Notes under the pieces: generated by a model | What the model saw: only the letters and a program-made list of their open reading frames with translations | Database searches by the model: none | Told to the model about the DNA's origin: nothing | Shown: piece after piece, positions 36,253 through 44,904 of the stretch | Layout of the letters: each line of letters starts with the position of its first letter | Numbering within the stretch: position 1 is the first letter of the stretch | Assembly (NCBI GenBank): GCA_019639135.1 | Contig: JAHBSL010000006.1 | Coordinates: 62,001 to 126,000, forward strand | Reading direction: 5' to 3' | DNA: 64,000 bases | Source: Acidobacteriota bacterium | GTDB lineage: Bacteria > Acidobacteriota > Blastocatellia > Pyrinomonadales > Pyrinomonadaceae | Position numbers and translations under genes: made by a program

Positions 36253-36432
36253 GTACATACCCTCTGCGTCCAGATGTTGCAACCGGCGTGCCGAATGGTT
36301 TGTTATTACAACCGTGGAATTTGCGGGAAGCTTGATCTTTTGACCTCGGTGTTGAAGGACTTTTGCACCAGTGGTTCAGGTTTGCACCAAGATAGACCGC
36401 GCACAGTCCAGGCGATCTTTCCCGTCATTTGA

Positions 36433-37086
36433 CTATGGCCTGCTGATAATCCTCTGATTTCGCGAACCGCGGTATTCACCCGCGCCCTGACTTAGTTGGG
36501 CGACAAAGGGACCGTCGATCAGGAGATCGATGTGGGTGAGGATGTAGTCCACGCTTTTGTCCTTTCGGCCGATCAAGGTTTCAAGGGTGTTGCCGGAATA
36601 GACCGTGATGTGGAGCCCGCGTTTCTTAAGTCTCGACACAAGCTCGGCAACAGATGCGGCCTGGTCAAAAGGTTCGCCGCCAAGGATAGTTACGCCATCG
36701 TGTGTGTGACGATTTTCAAAGATCTCATTGACGATTGAAGAGATGGAAACAAGATATCCGTTAGCACGGTCATGCGTCTGTGGAACGTAGCATCCTGGAC
36801 AGCGCACAGAACAGCCCGCAACTCGAATTACGCTTCTCCGTCCGGGACCATCGACTACCGAATTGTGATAAAGGTCGTATAGCCAGATGGAGAAATCGTC
36901 CGTTGCGGACGGTGTTTGAGGCGAAGTCAAACGTATCGTCAATTTATCCGGTCGTGCGCAATTTATGCTTGTTCCTTTCCCAAGAACCTTGACGAACTCA
37001 TGAACGGTGTCCTTTGCTGCACCGGAAACCTCAACGGTGAGTTTGCCAGTATCAGGTTCGACAACAAAAGTGAGTGAGTTCTTCAT
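36433..37086 (-). CDS. Radical SAM protein with DUF2997-like N-terminal domain
   Basis: 217 residues. The first 55 residues (LTFVVEPDTGKLTVEVSG and the helix VHEFVKVLG) resemble the DUF2997 protein encoded just upstream. Residues 85-217 are a minimal radical SAM domain with Cys92, Cys96, Cys99 in AGCSVRCPGCY and ILGGEPFDQ, closest in type to the NrdG-like activating enzymes (4Fe-4S/SAM). Its start overlaps the DUF2997 stop by 4 bp. I infer that it acts on a target bound through the DUF2997-like domain; substrate unknown. Confidence 0.8.
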   Translation of the reverse strand: MKNSLTFVVEPDTGKLTVEVSGAAKDTVHEFVKVLGKGTSINCARPDKLTIRLTSPQTPSATDDFSIWLYDLYHNSVVDGPGRRSVIRVAGCSVRCPGCYVPQTHDRANGYLVSISSIVNEIFENRHTHDGVTILGGEPFDQAASVAELVSRLKKRGLHITVYSGNTLETLIGRKDKSVDYILTHIDLLIDGPFVAQLSQGAGEYRGSRNQRIISRP

Positions 37087-37274
37087 TTTGATTCGATTTT
37101 CCGCTTAGACTGCGGTTTCGCATAAAACTCGTGTGTTTTTCGATCAACCGAAGGATTGCCAAAGACTTGCTTGAGGTGGAGCGCCGCCTTTTCGCACGCC
37201 GGCCCCTGGACGCCTTTTATCTCCGTTTCGCATTTTCCGGTGTCGGTATCTATTGTGAATTCGATTTCGGGCAT
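37083..37274 (-). CDS. DUF2997 family protein
   Basis: 63 residues of the DUF2997 family: PEIEFTIDTDTGKCETEIKG, then a helix with CEKAALHLKQVFG and the tail KTHEFYAKP. In cyanobacteria the family is found next to Ycf35 (DUF1257), as here. Function unknown. Coupled to the radical SAM gene by a 4-bp overlap. Confidence 0.85.
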   Translation of the reverse strand: MPEIEFTIDTDTGKCETEIKGVQGPACEKAALHLKQVFGNPSVDRKTHEFYAKPQSKRKIESK

Positions 37275-37292
37275 AGACTTATCTCCTGCTCG

Positions 37293-37691
37293 TTAGAAAT
37301 TAACCCTTATCTTGACGGTTTTTCCTATCCGTTCCTTGATGAGCGTCCCGCCGAGTTTCTTTGCCATCTTTCGTGCAGCCGCTTCGTGGTAATGGTTTTG
37401 AAGCCGCACTACAAAGTCTTTGCCGAGCCGGTGGTCGAGGTCCATGTCGTCGATCACTGCAACGTAGCCTGACGACGATTTCTGGAAACCGATGTCTGCC
37501 AACAGATGGTGGTTCTTCACATCGCGTCGCCTGACAATTATGTCCGCTGTTCGGGCGTTTCGCTTGTCCCAACCGTCGAGGGGCAGGTCTTTTCCCTGAG
37601 TTACTGTCGTGAAGCCTAAATCGGACAACGCATCAAGCAGCAACTCTCCGTTCGGAAACGATTGGGACTCGAACGTCATATACTTACTCAT
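37293..37691 (-). CDS. DUF1257 (Ycf35-like) protein
   Basis: 132 residues that fit DUF1257: MSKYMTFESQSFPNGELLLDALSDLG, a middle IGFQKSSSGYVAVIDDMD and the helix HYHEAAARKMAKKLGG typical of the family. Ycf35 is the chloroplast/cyanobacterial member. Function unknown. It lies 18 bp upstream of the DUF2997 gene and downstream of the AAA gene; all are on the same strand and tightly spaced. Confidence 0.88.
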   Translation of the reverse strand: MSKYMTFESQSFPNGELLLDALSDLGFTTVTQGKDLPLDGWDKRNARTADIIVRRRDVKNHHLLADIGFQKSSSGYVAVIDDMDLDHRLGKDFVVRLQNHYHEAAARKMAKKLGGTLIKERIGKTVKIRVNF

Positions 37692-37715
37692 GATTCCGAC
37701 GATCCTCCTTATAAA

Positions 37716-39335
37716 TCAAAACTCATAGACCCGGTCGCCTCGATTCCCGCCAATCCCAGAGTTTTCTATCCTGCCCGCCGCTCCTTTGATATTGTTTCGA
37801 GCCCATTTTCGGATCTCTTCGATCTTTTCGCTCATCATTTGGGCAGTAGGTGTGAGTTTTTCTGCGGCTTTTACAACATCTTTGGTTTCAGCTTGGCGGT
37901 CTCCATCGATAAACGCTTCAAGAACTCCGTCCTTGACCGTTTCCTCGATCTCGGAACCGGAGAAGTCCTTGCTCTTTTCGACAAGTTTGTCGATATCGAA
38001 CCGTTCGGGATCAAGCTGCCGTTTTCTCAGGTGAACCTTGAATATCTCCTCCCGATCTTCATTTCCTGGAAGATCGACGAAGTGTATGTAGGAGAATCTT
38101 CCGATCCGGAATTGTTCGGACTCGAGTTCGCGGACGTCATTGGCTGTGGCAAAGACGAGCACATCCTTGTTGTCCTGCATCCAGTTCAGAAGATATGAGA
38201 TCGTTCTCGCCGTCTCACCGCCGTCTGTCTTGTTGGAAGACTTCATGCCCGAAACGGCCTTTTCGAACTCGCTGATCCCCAGGATTCCTTTGATGGTTCC
38301 GGCGATGGACAATGCCCTTTTTATCGACATTGCCGACGAGCCGATAACGCCGCCGCCTTCGCCCATGATCGAACCGAAGTCGAGATCCAAAAGGGCACGG
38401 TTCGTTATGCTTGAAGCAACACGTTTGCAAAGGTCTTTACCGCAACCCGGCAGTCCTACAAGCAGAATGCCCTTGCACGGTTCAACGTGGCGGGCCTTTG
38501 CCCGCGGGCTGAATGTGTAAGCGGCACGCTCCAATATCGCTCGCAGCGATTTGTATCCGCCGAGGTTGCTTGCCGGCTCGGGATGAACGTAAGTCAATGA
38601 TCCACTACCGCGGATCACGTTCTTCTTTTCTTCAAGAATGACCTTTATCGATTCTTGATTGAGGCCGTTGCAGCTTATGACCGCCTTTGCGATCACATTG
38701 CTGATCTCTCCGGCAGTCAGTCCCAAAAGTGATTGAAGCAAAGCGTCCTGAGTCTCTTTGGAAAGGTCAATGGCCAGGCCGCCTGAACGCAGGTTCTCAA
38801 GCTGCAGTTCGATGGACTCATCGATCTCGCTTTCCTTGGGAAGATCAAGCTCGATCTGAGTGACCTCTTTCTCAAGAGTTTTCAGATCGGGAAAGTTCGG
38901 GCCGACGAACAGAACGGTCGCTTTCGTGGACTTAAGCTTCCAGGCTATCTCTCGAAGCTGCCGTACCAGCAATGGATCTTCCTGGCTGTACGGCGAAATA
39001 TATGGAGCATAGTCGCATAGGAGAAAGATGCCGGTTTTCTGCTCGCTTATGTATCCGAGAACGCTCTCCGGGTCTTCCGTGTCTCCAACGGCAACCGGAG
39101 ACTGCTGCAAACCTTCTTTCGGATCAACTACTTTTTGCAAACCGGTCGGACGGCTCCAGAAATAGAGCGGTTTCTCCTTATGACGATCCTGGAATACAAG
39201 GTCGATCAGAGCTTCGCGAACCCGGTCTTCCTCATATGTATTGATCGCAATAAGCGGATACCGGGCTCGGATCCTGATATCGAGCTCATGCAGGAATCTT
39301 CGGATGCTGTCGGCATCCGTCTGTTTATCGTTCAT
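37716..39335 (-). CDS. Ycf46-like AAA family protein with altered nucleotide-binding motifs
   Basis: 539 residues: N-terminal regulatory part (about 1-250), AAA domain (about 255-490). The region from LDLDFGSIMGEGG through DGGETARTISYLLNWMQDN, VFATANDV and RIGRFSYIHFVDLPG is the Ycf46 pattern. Walker A reads GLPGCGKDL, so the Thr/Ser after Lys300 is Asp301; Walker B reads ILGISEFEK, so the Mg-binding Asp is Ser355 while Glu356 remains. Sensor Asn399 and arginines 410/413 are present. ATP hydrolysis may be impaired; it could bind nucleotide without turnover. Sits in the DUF1257/DUF2997 module. Confidence 0.85.
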   Translation of the reverse strand: MNDKQTDADSIRRFLHELDIRIRARYPLIAINTYEEDRVREALIDLVFQDRHKEKPLYFWSRPTGLQKVVDPKEGLQQSPVAVGDTEDPESVLGYISEQKTGIFLLCDYAPYISPYSQEDPLLVRQLREIAWKLKSTKATVLFVGPNFPDLKTLEKEVTQIELDLPKESEIDESIELQLENLRSGGLAIDLSKETQDALLQSLLGLTAGEISNVIAKAVISCNGLNQESIKVILEEKKNVIRGSGSLTYVHPEPASNLGGYKSLRAILERAAYTFSPRAKARHVEPCKGILLVGLPGCGKDLCKRVASSITNRALLDLDFGSIMGEGGGVIGSSAMSIKRALSIAGTIKGILGISEFEKAVSGMKSSNKTDGGETARTISYLLNWMQDNKDVLVFATANDVRELESEQFRIGRFSYIHFVDLPGNEDREEIFKVHLRKRQLDPERFDIDKLVEKSKDFSGSEIEETVKDGVLEAFIDGDRQAETKDVVKAAEKLTPTAQMMSEKIEEIRKWARNNIKGAAGRIENSGIGGNRGDRVYEF

Positions 39336-39352
39336 GTTTTTGTTTTGAGAGA

Positions 39353-39772
39353 TCAGGACACCGACTGGGAAACGACGCGTCCGTGCTGCTTGTGGGAGCC
39401 ATTGGCTCCGTTAGACTTCGTGGGATTACTACTCATCCTCTCGACCTTTTGCATCTCCTCGCGGGATGCGATGCCGTTATCGATCTTGAAACCGAGGTTC
39501 GCAAGAGCGCGGCCGACCGCACTCGTTTCGCCATTCTCGATGAAGGATGTCGTATTCACGTACCCCTGCCCTCGAACTTCGAAGGCATGGCCTGTGGCGC
39601 TCGGTTCGGCATCGTCGCGATTCCGAAATGCGCTGGCCTTGATGCAGACGAAACCGCTGTCCTCGTTCAGTTTCACGATCTCGGTGACAATGCGACCGTC
39701 CGGGTACTTTTCATAGAACTCAGCGATCCGCTTGTGGACGGGGATGTACTTGCTCAAGTCGAAATTTGCCAT
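39353..39772 (-). CDS. Phage-type ssDNA-binding/annealing-like protein
   Basis: 139 residues. FDLSKYIPVHKRIAEFYEKYPDGRIVTEIV and the end motif VNTTSFIENGETSAVGRALANLGF are typical of a small protein family found in phages and mobile elements near ERF/RecT-like annealing proteins. The ETSAVGRALA motif is characteristic. Role in ssDNA binding or annealing is likely but not proven. It follows the coiled-coil gene (41 bp) and precedes the AAA gene (17 bp). Confidence 0.65.
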   Translation of the reverse strand: MANFDLSKYIPVHKRIAEFYEKYPDGRIVTEIVKLNEDSGFVCIKASAFRNRDDAEPSATGHAFEVRGQGYVNTTSFIENGETSAVGRALANLGFKIDNGIASREEMQKVERMSSNPTKSNGANGSHKQHGRVVSQSVS

Positions 39773-39813
39773 GCTGCATCCTTGTCGATGATCGAAAAAG
39801 TGTTGATAAGGAA

Positions 39814-41241
39814 TCAGAGTTCGAGCGCCAAGAGACGGTCTTCATCGAGGAGTTTCTTGGACTGAACAGAGGTCATTCGAAGCAGATCGTTAAGGGCCTG
39901 ACTCATCTCTTCCGGGGAACGGAGCTTCCCCTCGCGTCCGGCAGCCTCCTCAAGTTTGCCCAGAACATCTTCGAGCGACATATCACCGGTAAAGTTCATC
40001 AGCTGATACCACTCGCACATTTGCCGTGCTCGTTTTGCGAGGGAACCTGGAACGAAATGCGATCCCTTGAGCTTTTCTGCCATCTCGGTCGCAGCTTCGA
40101 ATAGCTTTCCGGTGATCTGTGCAAAACCTTCCTTGACTGGCGATACCGCTTCTTCGGCCTCGCGTCTTGCAGCCTCTATCTTCATATTGCGGATGCGTTC
40201 CTTGACCTCGCGTTCCTGCCGTGTCTCCTCCGCGTGCGTTTCAACCTTCATCTGCTCGATACGGCGTTTCGAGTCCAGTTCGATCTCGATCGCGGCTCGT
40301 TCAGCATCAACTCTCTCCGTCTCAAGCCGAAGTGACCGGGTGAGATTCCTTTCCGCGATCATTTCGGAACCAAGAACGATGACCTTCGGCTTCATTGTAA
40401 TGACCAGGCCGTCACGGATCATTTCCTTCGTGGGAACCAAATTGATCGCTTGAGACGCGACCGCATTTACGAACGATGCTCTGTCAAATGGCTCATTGGT
40501 CGTCGCCTGAAAACGGTCTGCTGAATCTTCGGCCAACGTATAGAAACTGTCCTGGAGGACTGCGAGGATCTCATCGTATTTCTCGTGAACCTCGGCTTTC
40601 GCTTTCGCGAGTGTTTCGCAGGCTTTCAGATATGCCTGCTCGAACTGTTCGAATGCGGTCCACGGGATCCATTTGTATTCGCTTGTCCCCCAGACCGTTT
40701 CGCAAAGAGTAAATCGGAAACCGTATCTATTAAGCGCGGAGTGAGCCTGAGCCGCTCCTCGCATCAGCTTGTTTCTGTAAACGTCAGGAAGCAATCCGGC
40801 TCTCGGCGGGCTGACTCGCACTGCGGCATCTTCAGGCAGTTTCACGCCGAGCGTCTTCCATTCAAGCTGTCGAACAAGGCTGCCAAAACCCCGGCAGTCG
40901 ATATTCATAAAGATACCTTCGCTCTCAAGCTTTGAGAGATCGAATGGAAGCGATTCTACTTCATTGACGGCGATACCGAGTTCGACAGCCGCCTTTTCCT
41001 TTCGTTCGTCAAAACGGCTGAGGATGTCCCGGGCCATATCAGAAGCCGACGGGCTAAGGGTTGCGGGACTACCCTGCGGCGCTAATTGTTCCTCCATTAC
41101 CGGAGGTGCCTCTAATCGCACATGTGTCGAGAACTGCTCACCTCGACCAAAGACGTTCTGCAGAACCGAGGATGCTAACGCATTCGTCGGCGGAGGGTCG
41201 GTCGTTTCGCTAATGGTAGTGTTGTATTGCTGACTTTCCAT
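39814..41241 (-). CDS. Coiled-coil protein of unknown function
   Basis: 475 residues. N-terminal low-complexity part (1-75), a compact middle domain (about 90-290), a long charged coiled coil (about 300-375: RSLRLETERVDAERAAIEIE then RRIEQMKVETHAEETRQERE) and a helical C-terminus. I recognise no family. It sits directly between the ubiquitin-like cassette and the ssDNA/AAA genes, 13 bp after the DUF2958 frame, and so belongs to the same operon. Confidence 0.6.
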   Translation of the reverse strand: MESQQYNTTISETTDPPPTNALASSVLQNVFGRGEQFSTHVRLEAPPVMEEQLAPQGSPATLSPSASDMARDILSRFDERKEKAAVELGIAVNEVESLPFDLSKLESEGIFMNIDCRGFGSLVRQLEWKTLGVKLPEDAAVRVSPPRAGLLPDVYRNKLMRGAAQAHSALNRYGFRFTLCETVWGTSEYKWIPWTAFEQFEQAYLKACETLAKAKAEVHEKYDEILAVLQDSFYTLAEDSADRFQATTNEPFDRASFVNAVASQAINLVPTKEMIRDGLVITMKPKVIVLGSEMIAERNLTRSLRLETERVDAERAAIEIELDSKRRIEQMKVETHAEETRQEREVKERIRNMKIEAARREAEEAVSPVKEGFAQITGKLFEAATEMAEKLKGSHFVPGSLAKRARQMCEWYQLMNFTGDMSLEDVLGKLEEAAGREGKLRSPEEMSQALNDLLRMTSVQSKKLLDEDRLLALEL

Positions 41242-41254
41242 GTGTCGCCTTCCG

Positions 41255-41583
41255 TCAGCCGCTTGTTTTTGATCCGTCGGTATAGAGTTCGAGGCATTCT
41301 TTCAACGTCGCAGCCCTGAAACCCTCAACATGTTTGACCTTAAAGCCATCGATATTAACGCCCTCAAGTTCGCTCAGAGCGAAGTAGCCAAACTCGGCCT
41401 CAAGGCCGGTAACGTAGCCAAAGAAGATGAAATCGTCATCCCTCGGCTCACCCTCCGTTACAAACCATTTCCATCCGCTGAGCGAAAAAAAAAGATCGCA
41501 TAGACGACCGGATCTCCGGAGCCGTCCTGTTCGTACACTTTCGGAAGAGCCTTTCTAAGCTCGTCAGTGAGAAGTCTGGACAT
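41255..41583 (-). pseudogene. DUF2958 gene, frameshifted at a nine-base T run
   Basis: Read from the ATG at 41583, the product begins SRLLTDELRKALPKVYEQDG (DUF2958 signature) and goes to AIFFF, then hits a stop within 15 codons. Adding one base in the T9 run (plus-strand A9 at 41485-41493) restores the family C-terminus: LSGWKWFVTEG, FIFFGYVTGLEAEFGYFALSELEG, ending at the TGA at 41255. It is either a real pseudogene, a sequencing slip in a homopolymer, or a programmed slippage site. Start is 3 bp after the ThiF stop. Confidence 0.7.
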
Positions 41584-41586
41584 AAG

Positions 41587-42450
41587 CTATTTCCTCTTTT
41601 GGATCGCGGACTCAATTTGATCCGGCGTGCAGTACAGCGAACGGCTTGTGCCAGTTTCGAGATCGAAGTAAGTGGCAAACCGCTTGAGATTGCGTGTGAG
41701 AAACATCGAAGTGAGCATCTCCGCGATCTCGACCGCGACCCGCTGATTCACATTGAGGCTCTGCTCTCCAAGCCTGATGCGTTCGGGGCAAGAAACCGTA
41801 TCTGCATGCTGTCTCGTCTTTGTCTCTTGATCGATCAACAATTCAGGATGAATCAAAGATGGAGCCGGTAGCGTGCGACAGATGCTCGACCCGACAAAGT
41901 GATTCTCGGGCTTGAGTCGCTTCGTGGTGGAACCGATCAATACCTGACCCGAATACTTGCCATTCCCGCCGTCGATCCACCAGATATTGGGAGCTTCGTT
42001 CGATTGATACCCCTGAAACTGTTCGACCGCCCGGTGCATCTCCTGTCGAGCAATGTGATTGTCCACGCAGCCTACAATGACTGTGAGAGAGCGGTATTCG
42101 CTGGCTGAGTGCTTCAGGTGGATCTCGGCGTCAAAAGATTCGTTCGCATAATGGCATTCGAGGCCCCAGGCCAGTGCGATCCGTTTCGCAAGAGTTTGGG
42201 CCTTGAACCTCCCTATCTCCGCCACACAGAAGTTGCTTCGTGGGATGTTGCCGCTTTCGACCCGATCGGGATCGACGATAAGCAGTTCGACCGCTTTCCC
42301 CGACTCCTTTAGCTCATACATAAGCCGGGCGATAGCGAGCGCGGCGAAAGAGCCTGTGCCGCCCGCACCCACTTGTATGATCCGAAGCGTTGTATATTCC
42401 TTCGGCATCACAACGGCTGCCTGTGCGAAGCTGAGATCGATCCCATTCAT
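41587..42450 (-). CDS. ThiF-family E1-like enzyme of PRTRC type
   Basis: 287 residues of the ThiF/MoeB/E1 fold: nucleotide loop VGAGGTGSF (about 27-35), IVDPDRVESGNIPRSNF (about 58-74), RFKA and the IVGCVDNHIARQ segment (about 125-135). The late segment with VSCPERIRLGEQSLNVNQRVA (Cys221) corresponds to the PRTRC ThiF family. It would adenylate the Ub-like protein's C-terminus and pass it to an E2 cysteine. Its start overlaps the JAB gene stop by 4 bp. Confidence 0.88.
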   Translation of the reverse strand: MNGIDLSFAQAAVVMPKEYTTLRIIQVGAGGTGSFAALAIARLMYELKESGKAVELLIVDPDRVESGNIPRSNFCVAEIGRFKAQTLAKRIALAWGLECHYANESFDAEIHLKHSASEYRSLTVIVGCVDNHIARQEMHRAVEQFQGYQSNEAPNIWWIDGGNGKYSGQVLIGSTTKRLKPENHFVGSSICRTLPAPSLIHPELLIDQETKTRQHADTVSCPERIRLGEQSLNVNQRVAVEIAEMLTSMFLTRNLKRFATYFDLETGTSRSLYCTPDQIESAIQKRK

Positions 42451-43103
42451 GACAACCTCTCCACGATCGCCTCGATCTCGTTCAGGTCGATGATCTCTTT
42501 GGGCATCTCGCCAATCCAGGCGGCCGGGATCGGGATAAGGTGTTCGTAAACGCCGCAGCGAAACCGTATCTTTGGCTTATCGTGAACATCGATAAGGATG
42601 GCGAATATCCTGAACTTGCCCAGTTCGTCCGCATCGTCAGCTCCGCTAAAATTCAAGGCTCCGGGCGGATGGGTATGGAGCTCTATGCAGCAGTCGGCGT
42701 ATTCGGGCACGGTATGGTCGGCTATCGTCGATGACCAATTGCTTTCACGGCCTGAAGCACGCCATCGCCATGTGCCGAGAATCTTGTCCCAGTAGATCAG
42801 GTAAACCTCTTCCTTAAAGCTCGACGACGAGTGCATTTGCCTGGCGTGCTGAAGAACCTGTTGCCACAATGAAGCGGGTATTCTTGGTTTTGCCCACAAA
42901 ATACCGACTGAAGCATTCGGAAGTCCGGATATTTTCTGATCAGTTAGAGGCAAAGACACGGCGAATTCCCGCCGTTGTGCCCGCACGAATAAGCCATTCC
43001 CCGCAAGGAAGTACTCGTAGAGGGCAGCATCTATTGGCTCGTTTTCACTCACAGCGATGCGATGCCCGACCAGTTTTGGCGGTGCAATTAGGTTCGATGA
43101 CAT
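42447..43103 (-). CDS. PRTRC A-type JAB/JAMM domain protein
   Basis: 218 residues from the ATG at 43103; a longer frame up to 43463 overlaps the E2-like gene too much to be real. The C-terminal half is a JAB/MPN metalloprotease domain with the JAMM motif CIELHTHPPGALNFSGADDAD: His143, His145, Ser153, Asp156 (HxH-x7-S-x2-D). It would cleave the Ub-like protein from conjugates or trim its C-terminus. The N-terminal ~85 residues are specific to the PRTRC A family. It lies between E1 and E2. Confidence 0.85.
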   Translation of the reverse strand: MSSNLIAPPKLVGHRIAVSENEPIDAALYEYFLAGNGLFVRAQRREFAVSLPLTDQKISGLPNASVGILWAKPRIPASLWQQVLQHARQMHSSSSFKEEVYLIYWDKILGTWRWRASGRESNWSSTIADHTVPEYADCCIELHTHPPGALNFSGADDADELGKFRIFAILIDVHDKPKIRFRCGVYEHLIPIPAAWIGEMPKEIIDLNEIEAIVERLS

Positions 43104-43120
43104 AATAAAGAGAATTGATA

Positions 43121-43798
43121 TTAGAAACGGCTGTCGTATCGGGTACGTTCGACTATGCTCTCCCACGCGTCCTCGACGGTGGTCGAAGACATGATCAATT
43201 GGGGCGTGGGGAATTTCTTCACGTTGCCTGCCGCCAATTTCGCGAGCAGATCGCGAACGTCGTCTTCGGTCTGACATCTGCCGACTGAATGATCGCCGTT
43301 GAATGGAGCATCGAAGATAAGCTTCCAGACCGCCGGAAGCGTTGAAGGATGCGTCTCCGGGACGTCGTTCTTCCCAAAGCAGATCTTTCCCGAGCCGATA
43401 TTCGGCAAGGGGGCCACGGCCAGACGGGTAGTCTGTGTAACTTTCGATGTTCCGGCGGCCCAAAGGTAGTAGTCATTCCCCTTTCCGAGAAGGATCAAAG
43501 TCGGGAGAGGCACAGTCAGGGTTTCAATTCGATCGCCTGAAAACGCAACCGTTATAGTCCTTACACCTGCCGGCAGATATGAAAGGATGGCGTTCCAGTC
43601 CGTAGCCTCGCGGTATCTTAAGACCCTTCGATCTATCCACCCCGTATCGGTCCGAAGATCGCGGAACGCACGTGTCACTTGTTCACTCGATAAAGCTTTC
43701 AAGCCGTGCCTGTTCTCTCCGAACGTCTCGAATAGATATTGTCCGGGCAGAAAATAGAGAGTGGCCTCCGCGTCAGGTGGAACGGTGTGATTCTTCAT
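43121..43798 (-). CDS. PRTRC B-type protein, Prok-E2-like
   Basis: 225 residues matching PRTRC system protein B, a divergent ubiquitin-conjugating-enzyme fold (Prok-E2 D). Signature stretch: VPLPTLILLGKGNDYYLWA, LAVAPLPNIGSGKICFGKNDVPE, APFNGDHS. Cys140 in GKICFG is the proposed active cysteine. It would receive the Ub-like protein from the ThiF E1. The first 26 bp overlap the end of the upstream F-like gene; the JAB gene follows after 17 bp. Confidence 0.82.
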   Translation of the reverse strand: MKNHTVPPDAEATLYFLPGQYLFETFGENRHGLKALSSEQVTRAFRDLRTDTGWIDRRVLRYREATDWNAILSYLPAGVRTITVAFSGDRIETLTVPLPTLILLGKGNDYYLWAAGTSKVTQTTRLAVAPLPNIGSGKICFGKNDVPETHPSTLPAVWKLIFDAPFNGDHSVGRCQTEDDVRDLLAKLAAGNVKKFPTPQLIMSSTTVEDAWESIVERTRYDSRF

Positions 43799-44642
43799 AG
43801 ATTTCGTTGCCGGAAGATCGAATCTGGGTAGCTGATGAACCGGACAACCCCAGATCCGGATGCTCTCCGCTGTTCCAAAATTTGATAAGTGCCCGCAGCA
43901 TTTTTTTCGGATCGGCCTCGATCATCTCATCGAGATCCCGAAGTCGCTCGAAAATCTCATTAGCCGCCCTGTACTCCTTTGTGAGTTCCTCTATCGCTTC
44001 CCGGTCCCAGCTGTACCAATCGGCGGTTTGACAGTAGTTGCTGTCGAGCCAGGGATTGCCGGTCGAATGATCGACCAACCTCAGAAGTTCTCCGAAAGGC
44101 GAGCAGCTCTTTGGATTCCACACGTTCGGATGCGGATCCGAACCGATCTCGGGAAACTCGCCCTTGGACAACTTGAACCGGTGGTTGAGGAAGGCCCAGG
44201 TGTCGTCGGGAAAGTAGAAGATCAAGGCGGCAGCGTAGCTGATATGGAGGTTCTCGAAATATATCTCCTCGCAGCAAAGATCAACGTTCAACGGTGGTAT
44301 AGCGAACTGGTCAAATTCGCTTTCGGGATCGTCGTAGGCGAATTCGAGCAGCGGAAAACATTTATCATTTACCAGGTTGATCAACTCGTTGACCCGTTCG
44401 CTGTATTTCCTGTAGTAGCCGCGTCTATAAAGACTTGCCTTGGAACGCTTCCATTCTTTCGGAAACATCTCCCGGTACATGACATACTTCTGCTGTTCGG
44501 AAAGAACACCTGCAACGTAATCGTATGCGGTGATCGCACTGTGACTTCGTGCCTTAAAGCCCAGGTACTCGATAGACTTTGAAAGCCGTTCGGTGAAAGG
44601 CAGTGTATACGGCAGATCCTTTCCTGCTTGTGTCAGAGACAT
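43773..44642 (-). CDS. PRTRC F-like protein
   Basis: 289 residues from the ATG at 44642 (frame extends to 44756 but overlaps the small upstream gene). The pattern fits PRTRC protein F: NPWLDSNYCQTADWYSWDREAIEELTKEYRAANEI in the second half. The function of F is unknown. Its position between C and B matches the order known for the cassette. Assignment is by local pattern and gene order. Confidence 0.6.
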   Translation of the reverse strand: MSLTQAGKDLPYTLPFTERLSKSIEYLGFKARSHSAITAYDYVAGVLSEQQKYVMYREMFPKEWKRSKASLYRRGYYRKYSERVNELINLVNDKCFPLLEFAYDDPESEFDQFAIPPLNVDLCCEEIYFENLHISYAAALIFYFPDDTWAFLNHRFKLSKGEFPEIGSDPHPNVWNPKSCSPFGELLRLVDHSTGNPWLDSNYCQTADWYSWDREAIEELTKEYRAANEIFERLRDLDEMIEADPKKMLRALIKFWNSGEHPDLGLSGSSATQIRSSGNEIYEESHRST

Positions 44643-44661
44643 ATACCCGATATCCGAAGTG

Positions 44662-44904
44662 TTAAAACCCTGTAGGAAGACCTTCGGATGGTCTCGCCGC
44701 CGACCTCTCAAACGCCGCGATCTGGCGCCTGGTCGTTTCGATCTCGCTTCTGCCAAGATCCAGGGTCTCTTCCGCCCGGTGTATGTCGTCAGTACTCAAC
44801 AGATCAGCGGAATCCCTTCGCATGAACTCCTCGGCAAGAAGGATCGCCGGATTCACCTTTTCCGTTTCTGAGATCAGGATCTCCAGCGGGGACTCGCAGT
44901 TCAT
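44662..44904 (-). CDS. Small helical protein inside PRTRC cassette
   Basis: 80 residues, mostly helical and acidic at the start (LEILISETEKVNPAILLAEEFMRR, DDIHRAEETLDLGRSEIETT). I do not recognise a family. It overlaps the Ub-like gene by 4 bp (ATGA) and ends 19 bp before the F-like gene. It might be a partner of F or a substrate, but nothing in the sequence shows this. Confidence 0.5.
   Translation of the reverse strand: MNCESPLEILISETEKVNPAILLAEEFMRRDSADLLSTDDIHRAEETLDLGRSEIETTRRQIAAFERSAARPSEGLPTGF

Noticed and set aside
41448..41678. Open frame on the minus strand over the ThiF 3' end and DUF2958
   Set aside because: Out-of-frame shadow of both genes; part of it covers the frameshift but lacks family sequence.
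43104..43463. Long N-terminal extension of the JAB protein
   Set aside because: It lies almost entirely inside the E2-like gene in another frame and is Arg/Ser-rich; the ATG at 43103 gives a clean protein.
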